A stretch of 10,303 bases of DNA from assembly GCA_937899245.1 (NCBI GenBank), contig CALDKB010000023.1, forward strand, positions 1 through 10,303. The letters are read 5' to 3'. Below, piece by piece: positions 1 to 6,021 of the stretch; the stretch's first letter is position 1, and each line of letters opens with the position of its first letter. The position numbers and the translations under genes were made by a program. The notes beneath the pieces are model-generated. The model did no database searches. It was not told where the DNA came from and worked only from the letters and a program-made list of their open reading frames with translations. This stretch comes from an uncultured Bacteroidales bacterium (lineage in GTDB: Bacteria; Bacteroidota; Bacteroidia; Bacteroidales; ML635J-15).

Positions 1-128
1 AATAATTTAAATTTGCGGCGTCGTTATCTTTAGATTCTGTTTAACGGACTTCGGCAGGAACTGGTGAAACGGCATAAATTTGTTAAAAATAGAAGTCCCC
101 TTATGTTAAAACTCACTCAAACAATATT

Positions 129-150
129 AAACAATTTCCTTATCTTTGCA
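129..150 (+). promoter_or_regulatory. miaB promoter (Bacteroidota -7 element)
   Basis: TATCTTTG at 141-148 matches the Bacteroidota sigma-ABfr -7 consensus TAnnTTTG. No clean TTTG -33 box is visible about 20 bases upstream. The expected transcript starts shortly after 150, leaving a leader of roughly 15-20 bases before the ATG at 170. The surrounding 22 bases recur almost exactly (21 of 22) in front of the GtrA-family gene at 5426-5447. That similarity supports the call. Confidence 0.75.
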
Positions 151-169
151 CCCGAAATTTCATTCGTTG

Positions 170-1477
170 ATGAGAACCGGAAAAATATACTTTGAAACTT
201 ACGGATGCCAGATGAATGTGGCTGATTCCGAAACTGTTGCGGCTATTATGAAGGATAACGGCTATGCCGTAACTTTCGATATGCAGGATGCCGATGTCAT
301 TATAATTAATACCTGTTCGGTGCGTGATAATGCCGAACAGAAGATTTGGCACCGCCTCGATTATATAAAAGGACTGAAACGTCGCAATAAGTTCTTGAAG
401 GTCGGCGTTATCGGATGCATGGCTCAGAGGGTTGGCGATAAGTTGTTCGACAGCGGCGCTGTCGATTTCGTGGTCGGCCCCGATGCGTATAGGACAATTC
501 CTCAGTTGGTTGCCGAAACCGATCTGGCTCTTAGCGTAAATACAAATTTCGACATACAGGAAACTTATGCTGGCATCGAGCCAATTCGCCTTGATAGCGA
601 GAGCATTTCGGGGTTCGTTTCCATTACACGCGGATGCAATAATTTCTGCTCGTATTGCATTGTGCCATATACGCGTGGTCGTGAACGTAGCCGTAGTTTC
701 GACGATATCCTGCGTGAGTCGGAAAACCTGCGGGCTCAAGGTTACAAGGAGCTTACATTGCTCGGCCAGAATGTAAATTCTTATATTTATGGCGACATGA
801 ATTTCCCGAAATTGCTCGAAACGGTTGCTCGACACGTGCCTGATATGAGAATCCGTTTTACAACTTCTCATCCTAAGGACCTTTCCGACGAGCTAATTGA
901 AACAATGGCACGTAACGCAAACATTTGCAATCACATACATTTGCCAGTACAGTCGGGTAGCAACGAAATCCTTAAGTCCATGAACCGTAAATATACACGC
1001 GAATGGTATTTCGAACGCATAGATGCTATACGCCGAATTATCCCTGATTGTGGCCTCTCTACTGATATTTTCTGCGGCTTCTGTGGCGAAACTGAAGCTG
1101 ACTACAATCTTACCGTCGATTTGATGGAACGCGTCGAGTTCGATTCCGCATTCCTCTTTAAATATTCAAATCGTCCAGGTACTTTCGCTTCTAAAAACCT
1201 TGTCGACAATGTTCCCGAGGAGGAAAAGGTGGCTCGCCTTGCCAATTTGATAGAGATTCAAAATAAGATGTCGCTTCGTCGCAACCGACAAGACATTGAT
1301 AAGACGTTTGTGGTGCTTGTCGAGGGAAACTCCAAACGTTCCGACGATATGCTTTATGGTCGTACTCAGCAGAACAAGGTTGTCGTTTTTGATAAAAGTT
1401 CATTCAAAAAAGGCGATTATGTAAGGCTAAAAATTACTGATGCCAGTTCGGCAACTTTAAAAGGCGTTGTAATTTAA
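170..1477 (+). CDS. miaB: tRNA-2-methylthio-N6-dimethylallyladenosine synthase MiaB
   Basis: Radical SAM methylthiotransferase that adds a methylthio group to N6-isopentenyladenosine at position 37 of tRNAs reading UNN codons. It acts in the cytoplasm after MiaA. The 435-residue product has the N-terminal MTTase (UPF0004) domain with the three cysteines that hold the auxiliary 4Fe-4S cluster: C13 in YGCQMN, C49 in INTCSVR and C83 in IGCMAQR. The radical SAM motif CNNFCSYC follows (C156, C160, C163), then the family signature IVPYTRGRERSR. A C-terminal TRAM-like RNA-binding domain spans about 372-435. An upstream in-frame TTG at 146 lies inside the -7 promoter element, so the ATG at 170 is the start; it gives the usual family N-terminus. 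There is no Shine-Dalgarno site, as is common in this phylum. Arginine codons are nearly all CGN or AGG, with only two AGA. All key residues are present, so the enzyme should be active. Confidence 0.97.
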   Translation: MRTGKIYFETYGCQMNVADSETVAAIMKDNGYAVTFDMQDADVIIINTCSVRDNAEQKIWHRLDYIKGLKRRNKFLKVGVIGCMAQRVGDKLFDSGAVDFVVGPDAYRTIPQLVAETDLALSVNTNFDIQETYAGIEPIRLDSESISGFVSITRGCNNFCSYCIVPYTRGRERSRSFDDILRESENLRAQGYKELTLLGQNVNSYIYGDMNFPKLLETVARHVPDMRIRFTTSHPKDLSDELIETMARNANICNHIHLPVQSGSNEILKSMNRKYTREWYFERIDAIRRIIPDCGLSTDIFCGFCGETEADYNLTVDLMERVEFDSAFLFKYSNRPGTFASKNLVDNVPEEEKVARLANLIEIQNKMSLRRNRQDIDKTFVVLVEGNSKRSDDMLYGRTQQNKVVVFDKSSFKKGDYVRLKITDASSATLKGVVI

Positions 1478-1511
1478 AATGTTAGCCATGTGAATAATTT
1501 TTGGAATAATA

Positions 1512-1543
1512 TTTGGCATTAATAAATAAAACTTGTATTTTTA
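1512..1543 (+). promoter_or_regulatory. Promoter of the TonB-family gene (-33 and -7 elements)
   Basis: TTTG at 1512-1515 is followed, after 20 bases, by TATTTTTA at 1536-1543. The layout fits the Bacteroidota -33 TTTG / -7 TAnnTTTG promoter, although the last base of the -7 box is A rather than G. It is the only promoter in the window where I can see both boxes at normal spacing. The expected start of transcription is near 1547-1550, giving a leader of about 30 bases. Confidence 0.6.
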
Positions 1544-1566
1544 CAACGCAAAAATTTTAAAATTAA

Positions 1567-1573
1567 GAAAGGA
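1567..1573 (+). promoter_or_regulatory. Shine-Dalgarno-like ribosome binding site
   Basis: GAAAGGA ends seven bases before the ATG at 1581, the normal distance for pairing with the 16S rRNA tail. It is unusual here because the other genes in the window show no such site. It also decides the start: an upstream in-frame TTG at 1533 lies at the edge of the -7 promoter element and has no such site. Confidence 0.55.
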
Positions 1574-1580
1574 CTATTAT

Positions 1581-2282
1581 ATGCAAGTTAAGAAATCAGA
1601 GAAGGCGGATCTGGAACGTTTCAGAACCATATTCCTCGAAATCGGAGCTGTTGTTGCCTTGGCTGTTTGCTTGGTAGCTTTTGAATCTGGAGAATCAAAA
1701 ACTGATGATGCTCTTTTGAATGCATTGACTATTGACGATGTTATCGAAGAGGAAATCGACAATACTATTCAGGAAGAACAGCAGCCTGAGGAACCAGAAC
1801 CAGAACCAGAACCGGAACCAGAACAGGTTATTGAAGAACTTGTTATCGTTGAAGATGATGTTGAAGTTGCCGACATTAACTTGAACTCGGAAGCTGACGA
1901 AAATACTCAGACTACCGTACATATCGTTGAAACAATCGAAATTGAAGAAGAGGAAGAAGTTGAACCAGTAGCTTTCGCTGCTGTAGAAAACAAGCCAGAA
2001 TTTCCAGGCGGCGAAGTCGCTTTGTTGAAACATGTTGCTGAAAACACTAAGTACCCGCCTATCGCTAAGGAAAATGGCGTGTCTGGTAGAGTGTTCGTTC
2101 AGTTCGTAATCGATAAGACTGGTGCTGTTACTAAGGTTCAGGTAATGAGAGGCGTTGACCCTGCTCTTGATGCTGAAGCTATCAGAGTCGTTAAGACTCT
2201 TCCTAAATGGAAACCAGGTTCTCAAAGAGGTAAGCCAGTTCCTGTAACTTACGTTCTTCCTATAAACTTCAAGTTGAACTAA
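1581..2282 (+). CDS. Energy transducer TonB family protein
   Basis: Inner-membrane protein that spans the periplasm and passes proton-motive energy from ExbB/ExbD to TonB-dependent outer-membrane receptors. The 233-residue product has a short cytoplasmic N-terminus and one membrane helix at about 16-34. A long acidic linker follows, with a Glu-Pro repeat at 71-80 and more Glu/Asp-rich stretches to about 130. The C-terminal TonB domain (about 138-233) is typical of the phylum, with PEFPGG, KYPPIAKENGVSGRV and the closing LPINFKLN. Acidic rather than Lys-Pro-rich linkers are a departure from the E. coli protein. No exbB or exbD lies nearby, so it is an orphan copy; Bacteroidota genomes commonly carry several. 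It has its own promoter, ribosome site and terminator. Five of six Arg codons are AGA, unlike its neighbours, which hints at high expression. The cognate receptor cannot be read from this window. Confidence 0.93.
   Translation: MQVKKSEKADLERFRTIFLEIGAVVALAVCLVAFESGESKTDDALLNALTIDDVIEEEIDNTIQEEQQPEEPEPEPEPEPEQVIEELVIVEDDVEVADINLNSEADENTQTTVHIVETIEIEEEEEVEPVAFAAVENKPEFPGGEVALLKHVAENTKYPPIAKENGVSGRVFVQFVIDKTGAVTKVQVMRGVDPALDAEAIRVVKTLPKWKPGSQRGKPVPVTYVLPINFKLN
1791..1824 (+). repeat. In-frame GAACCA hexanucleotide tandem repeat
   Basis: Five consecutive hexamers (GAACCA, with the fourth copy GAACCG) run from 1791 to 1820, followed by a partial copy. They encode the Glu-Pro repeat of the TonB linker. 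Gain or loss of a unit would keep the frame and only change the length of the periplasmic spacer. Confidence 0.85.
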
Positions 2283-2304
2283 GAAATTTTATTTGAATAG
2301 ATAT

Positions 2305-2331
2305 GCCCTGCCTTGTTGACAGGGCTTTTTT
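2305..2331 (+). terminator. Intrinsic terminator after the TonB-family gene
   Basis: GCCCTG (2305-2310) pairs perfectly with CAGGGC (2320-2325) across a nine-base loop, and six T follow immediately (2326-2331). It sits 22 bases after the TonB stop codon. This is a textbook Rho-independent terminator for the + strand, and it ends only 17 bases before the hflX start codon. Confidence 0.88.
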
Positions 2332-2348
2332 ATATAGGTATAGATAAA

Positions 2349-3527
2349 ATGATTGACTGTCAGAACGAAGAACTGGAAAAAGCCGTATTGGTCGGTATTG
2401 TGAACCAGCAGCAGACTCGCGAACAGGTTGATGAATATTTGGCAGAACTCGAGTTCCTTGCAAATACTGCCGGTGTCATTCCTGTAAAGAAATTTGTCCA
2501 GAATGTAGAGTCGCCTAACACAAGATTTTATGTCGGTAGCGGTAAACTGGAGGAAATCAAGAATTATATTGTGGAAAACGAGATATTCCTTGTGATTTTC
2601 GATGATGAACTTCAGCCAACTCAGCTAAGAAATATTGAGCGTTTCCTAAATGTTCGAATTCTCGACAGAACTAATTTAATCCTTGATATCTTCGCTCAGA
2701 ACGCTCGAACTGCACATGCTAAAGCACAGGTCGAACTTGCTCAGTACCAATATCTTTTGCCTCGTCTTTCTGGTATGTGGACTCACCTCGAACGCCAGCG
2801 TGGTGGTATTGGTATGCGTGGCCCGGGTGAAACACAGATAGAAATCGATAGGCGAATTGTCTTGGATAAGATTTCTCGCTTGAAGGTCGAGCTGCAGAAG
2901 ATCGATAAGAATATGGTGCAGCAACGCAAAAATAGAACTGGCATTGTGCGCGTGTCTCTGGTCGGATATACTAATGTCGGCAAGTCGACAATCATGAACA
3001 TGATTAGCAAGTCGGATGTGCTGGCTCAGAACAAGCTATTTGCAACTCTCGACACTACTGTTCGTAAGGTCGTGATAAATAATTTGCCATTCCTTTTGAG
3101 TGATACCGTAGGGTTTATTCGCAAATTGCCAACTACGCTTATCGAATCGTTCAAGTCGACATTGGACGAAGCTCGCGAATCTGATCTAGTTGTTCATGTT
3201 GTTGACATTTCGCATCCGTCGTTCCGCGAACAAATGGAGGTGGTGGAGCAGACTCTGAAGGACATTAAGATTGTTGATAAGCCGATATTGGTCGTTTTCA
3301 ATAAGATTGATGCTTTTACTTACGTCAAGAAGGACGAGGACGACTTGACGCCCAAAAAACGCGAAAACTATTCGTTGGAGGAACTCAAGGAGATGTATTT
3401 CGCAAAGAGCAGCGACTGTGTTTTTGTTTCGGCAAAGGACCTTACCAATATCGAGGAGTTCAAGATGAAACTTTTCGAAATGGTGAAGAAAATTCACTTT
3501 GAAAGATACCCTTACAACACGATATAA
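2349..3527 (+). CDS. hflX: Ribosome-associated GTPase HflX
   Basis: GTPase of the TRAFAC/Obg-HflX group that binds the 50S subunit. In E. coli it splits stalled or hibernating ribosomes under stress. The 392-residue product has the N-terminal HflX domain (about 8-150) with FYVGSGK at 61-67, then the glycine-rich family signature RGGIGMRGPGETQIEIDRR at about 151-169. The GTPase domain follows: G1 GYTNVGKST at 206-214, G3 DTVG at 252-255, G4 NKID at 318-321 and G5 SAK at 361-363. Every nucleotide-binding motif is intact. The ATG at 2349 gives the normal N-terminus; an upstream in-frame TTG at 2313 falls inside the terminator loop and is rejected. No Bacteroidota-type promoter is visible between the terminator and the start, so transcription may come from readthrough of the TonB unit. 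The gene ends facing the M23 peptidase. Confidence 0.96.
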   Translation: MIDCQNEELEKAVLVGIVNQQQTREQVDEYLAELEFLANTAGVIPVKKFVQNVESPNTRFYVGSGKLEEIKNYIVENEIFLVIFDDELQPTQLRNIERFLNVRILDRTNLILDIFAQNARTAHAKAQVELAQYQYLLPRLSGMWTHLERQRGGIGMRGPGETQIEIDRRIVLDKISRLKVELQKIDKNMVQQRKNRTGIVRVSLVGYTNVGKSTIMNMISKSDVLAQNKLFATLDTTVRKVVINNLPFLLSDTVGFIRKLPTTLIESFKSTLDEARESDLVVHVVDISHPSFREQMEVVEQTLKDIKIVDKPILVVFNKIDAFTYVKKDEDDLTPKKRENYSLEELKEMYFAKSSDCVFVSAKDLTNIEEFKMKLFEMVKKIHFERYPYNTI

Positions 3528-3589
3528 TAAGTGGTTTGGGGCGAATAGCCGATTTGTGCTATGCTCGGAATCTATAGCGCTGTATAATC

Positions 3590-3602
3590 AAGGCTTTGCC
3601 TT
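3590..3602. other. Small hairpin between convergent genes
   Basis: AAGGC and GCCTT form a five-base-pair stem around a three-base loop between the converging hflX and M23 peptidase genes. Neither strand has a T-run after it, so it is at best a weak bidirectional stop signal. I see no better terminator in 3528-3606. Confidence 0.25.
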
Positions 3603-3606
3603 CGAT

Positions 3607-5292
3607 TCAATTCCTTGTGAATTCGTATTCGTAGACAGCTTCGTTTTTCATGTTGTCGCCAACGACAACTTTTAGCTTGTATGTACTGGCTTTTGGCAGT
3701 CTGTTGTCATCGAAATAGTAGCGTAGGGCTGTCTTCTTCGGCTCATATTCGCCAAGGACCCACTTGCCGTTGATGTAGATGCTGTATGTGTTTATGCCCG
3801 AAAGATTGTCGGTAATCTTGAATTCTATGTACTTTCTGCCGGTCATATCCTTTGATATTACTGTCGGCTGTATTCTGGGCGCAACAGTGTCGGCGAGAAT
3901 GTAGAATTTCCCAAAACGATTTGTTTGTGCCGAATACCATCCATTGCTATGTTTGCTGTCAAGATAGTTGGTCTTGCCCTTGATTTCCCTGCAGATAAAT
4001 ACCTTGCTCTTGAGTTGGTCGGGTACAAGGCTGTCGGAGAGAAATATTGTGAAATTTCTTGTCGCTTCTGTTTCGTCGCCAAGTGAATATACGTCTGAAT
4101 ATTTTTTAGATCCTGTTTTGGTCAGTGTTATAGCCATATCGTCGAAAAGTGTTGCCGAATCTATTGCGGCTTTGCACCCTGCCGTTTGCAAAGTGTGTTT
4201 TTCGTTCCACTTAAGTTTCTTGCTATTGCTGAACTTAACGTTTTTTGCCGTGTCGGAAAGTATTGTGAAATTTACTTTGCTTGAATTGCCGTTGTAGTCG
4301 GTGAGAATAATTTTTATGCGGGCGCTGTCCTTGTCGCCTATATTGAAATATCCGTTGTTGGTGAGGTTGCTGTAGAGGTCGAGATGGTTGTTCGGCTCAA
4401 CAAAAAGTTTCTGTACATATTTGCTGTCGTTCACATAGTAATTCATGTCGAAGCAGCTGTTCTTGTAGGCCTGCTTGTCAAAGTCAACCTTGTCGAAGGT
4501 GGACGTGTAAACGATTTTGTCGTTGACATACATGTCGACTTTGCGCGCTCCAAAGCGGTTTGTGCTGTTTGTGATTCTGTCGCAGTATTCTATTCCGATG
4601 CCAATTCGTCCCTTGGCAAGTGCTTGGTTGGTAAGCTTGTAGGTGCTTGACGAAATTTTTGTCAGCGGCAGCATTTGTTTAGTTGTCTTGCCTGCAACCG
4701 ACGATTTCGGCGATTGGGGGTAAATGACAATTGACTTTGCCTCGGGCGGCGTGACGTCGTTAATCTTGATGTATTGCCCTAGGGTGTTCAACGATACATC
4801 GTTGCTGGCGTCCCTGATTTCAAAGTGCAGGTGAGGACCGCCCGAACTGCCGGTATTTCCGGAATAAGCTACTACTTGGCCTTTCTTTACAGGGATATCG
4901 AGCGGAGAAAGGTTGACATCAATGCGGAACGATTCCTTTTCATACTGTATGTTTTTGACATACGAGGCAATTTCTCCGGCAAATGCCGAAAGATGTCCGT
5001 AGACCGAACGGTAGCCGTTGTCGTAGTCAATGTAGATTGCAAGCCCGTATCCGTAGGGCGACACCGAAACCCTTGAAACAAATCCGTCTGCAAGGGCGTA
5101 AAGCTTTTTCCCATCGGCGTATGTGCGAATGTCGAGCCCCGAGTGGAAATGTGTTGCACGTGGCTCGCTGAAATTTCCTGATAGTTGGATTTCGTAATCT
5201 ACCGGCTTGATGAAAGCACCGAAAGATTCCTGCTGCGAGTATGCGTTGGCAATGGTAAACGCTGAAATTATGAGCAATAATAGTCTTTTCAT
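3607..5292 (-). CDS. Secreted M23-family zinc metallopeptidase (LytM-type)
   Basis: Probable peptidoglycan endopeptidase, or an envelope protein with that fold, acting in the periplasm. The 561-residue product starts with a signal peptide (about 1-19: Lys-Arg, a Leu/Ile-rich core, then ANAYS). The M23 domain spans about 28-162. Its zinc ligands and catalytic residues are visible: H50 and D54 in HSGLD, H100 in YGHL, and H154/H156 in PHLHFE. The enzyme therefore looks competent rather than a degenerate regulator. An insertion at about 104-130 separates YGHL from the VKKGQVVAYSGNTGSSGGPH block. Residues about 190-561 are a long beta-rich tail without a motif I can name; the last ~95 residues (FKITDNLSGI, YEYEFTRN) look Ig-like. 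The length is usual for Bacteroidota M23 proteins with such tails. The gene is monocistronic on the minus strand. Its -7 promoter element ends only four bases before the start codon. Confidence 0.93.
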   Translation of the reverse strand: MKRLLLLIISAFTIANAYSQQESFGAFIKPVDYEIQLSGNFSEPRATHFHSGLDIRTYADGKKLYALADGFVSRVSVSPYGYGLAIYIDYDNGYRSVYGHLSAFAGEIASYVKNIQYEKESFRIDVNLSPLDIPVKKGQVVAYSGNTGSSGGPHLHFEIRDASNDVSLNTLGQYIKINDVTPPEAKSIVIYPQSPKSSVAGKTTKQMLPLTKISSSTYKLTNQALAKGRIGIGIEYCDRITNSTNRFGARKVDMYVNDKIVYTSTFDKVDFDKQAYKNSCFDMNYYVNDSKYVQKLFVEPNNHLDLYSNLTNNGYFNIGDKDSARIKIILTDYNGNSSKVNFTILSDTAKNVKFSNSKKLKWNEKHTLQTAGCKAAIDSATLFDDMAITLTKTGSKKYSDVYSLGDETEATRNFTIFLSDSLVPDQLKSKVFICREIKGKTNYLDSKHSNGWYSAQTNRFGKFYILADTVAPRIQPTVISKDMTGRKYIEFKITDNLSGINTYSIYINGKWVLGEYEPKKTALRYYFDDNRLPKASTYKLKVVVGDNMKNEAVYEYEFTRN

Positions 5293-5296
5293 ATTA

Positions 5297-5304
5297 CAAA
5301 GGTA
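5297..5304 (-). promoter_or_regulatory. M23 peptidase promoter -7 element, next to the start codon
   Basis: Read on the minus strand, TACCTTTG is a full match to TAnnTTTG. Only TAAT separates it from the ATG. With the usual distance to the transcription start, the mRNA would begin at or within a few bases of the start codon. No convincing -33 TTTG is visible upstream, so the call rests on the -7 match. Confidence 0.55.
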
Positions 5305-5425
5305 AGGCCTGTTTCTTTTGTCATGTCGGATTGAATATGTTTTTTACTGACAAGTGTGTGTTGAGACAGATTCCTGTTTTATTTGTTCTGCCAACATATA
5401 AACCCTGAAACTATTATAAACATAG

Positions 5426-5447
5426 AAACAAATTCCTTATCTTTGCA
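5426..5447 (+). promoter_or_regulatory. Promoter of the gtrA-like/tex unit
   Basis: TATCTTTG at 5438-5445 is a full match to the Bacteroidota -7 consensus. The 22 bases here match those before miaB (129-150) at 21 positions. A -33 TTTG is not evident. The expected leader to the ATG at 5461 is about 10 bases. It probably drives both the GtrA-family gene and tex. It is divergent from the M23 peptidase promoter about 135 bases away. Confidence 0.72.
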
Positions 5448-5460
5448 TCAATTTTGAATT

Positions 5461-6012
5461 ATGCTTAAGGCAATACGAGACATAATTATGGCAGTGGCGG
5501 ACTGGTTTTACAAGCCATTCCGCAGGTTTATCCCCCAAACGGTATTCAGATATGGCTTTACCGGGGGGGTGAACACTTTGCTTGACATTTTCCTGTATTA
5601 CTTTTTTTACAATTTTGTTTTCGATCAGGTGAATTTCGATGCTGTAATAATTGTTATTTCCCCGCATATTGCTGCTTTTATGGCCGTATTCCCAATAACA
5701 TTCACCACGGGTTTTCTTCTTGCAAAGTATATAACTTTTACAAACTCAACGCTTCGCGGACGCCGCCAGCTGATTCGTTACGGCATATCGGTGGCCGGTT
5801 CCATTTTGCTCAACTATTTGTTCCTGAAACTATTCAACGAAATCGTATTTGTCGAAATGGAAAATATTGAGTTGAGGGCTATGCTTGCGAAGGTTATCAC
5901 TACCGCGCTTGTGATAGTGTACAGCTATTTTATGCAGATGTATTTCAGCTTCTCGCAGAAAAATAGGGCAGAAGTGGCAAAAATGGAAGAAAACGTTGGG
6001 CAAAACAATTAA
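5461..6012 (+). CDS. GtrA-family polytopic membrane protein
   Basis: Member of the GtrA/DPMS family of small four-helix membrane proteins. Characterised members are thought to flip or handle polyprenyl-linked sugars, as in O-antigen glucosylation and arabinogalactan synthesis. The 183-residue product has four hydrophobic segments, at about 31-54, 62-90, 106-124 and 140-162. The family pattern FRYGFTGGVNTLLDIFLYY opens the first, FLLAKYITF follows the second, and RYGISVAG opens the third. A short charged tail (about 166-183) follows the last helix. A run of seven G (5563-5569) encodes T34-G35-G36-V37. No glycosyltransferase gene lies beside it, so the substrate cannot be inferred. The stop is nine bases before the tex start, so the two are probably co-transcribed. 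No Shine-Dalgarno site is seen. Confidence 0.88.
   Translation: MLKAIRDIIMAVADWFYKPFRRFIPQTVFRYGFTGGVNTLLDIFLYYFFYNFVFDQVNFDAVIIVISPHIAAFMAVFPITFTTGFLLAKYITFTNSTLRGRRQLIRYGISVAGSILLNYLFLKLFNEIVFVEMENIELRAMLAKVITTALVIVYSYFMQMYFSFSQKNRAEVAKMEENVGQNN
5563..5569 (+). repeat. Seven-G homopolymer inside the gtrA-like gene
   Basis: Seven consecutive G follow CC and precede T, near the start of the first membrane helix. It is the longest G run I noticed in an otherwise AT-leaning window. A one-base slip would shift the frame at residue 36 and destroy the protein. Confidence 0.8.
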
Positions 6013-6021
6013 ATAAGTGCC

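Noticed and set aside
25..32. TATCTTTA, resembling a second -7 box upstream of miaB
   Set aside because: It lacks the final G and a -33 box, and it lies far upstream of a better element at 141-148.
46..98. Seven-base inverted repeat GGACTTC / GAAGTCC
   Set aside because: The arms are 39 bases apart and nothing around them suggests a terminator, attachment site or RNA gene.
146..169. TTG start extending MiaB by eight residues
   Set aside because: The TTG is part of the TATCTTTG promoter element, so it would not be in the mRNA; the ATG at 170 gives the family N-terminus.
140..871. Long minus-strand ORF (243 residues) opposite miaB
   Set aside because: It lies entirely opposite a certain gene, shows no recognisable domain and has the look of a codon-bias shadow.
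1695..2225. Minus-strand ORF rich in Phe and Ser opposite the TonB-family gene
   Set aside because: Its Phe/Leu-rich low-complexity run is simply the reverse complement of the Glu/Pro codon repeat.
2316..2344. TTGACA and TATAGA with 17-base spacing, like an E. coli sigma-70 promoter for hflX
   Set aside because: Bacteroidota sigma factor does not use this consensus, the first box overlaps the terminator stem, and the predicted start would fall inside the hflX start codon.
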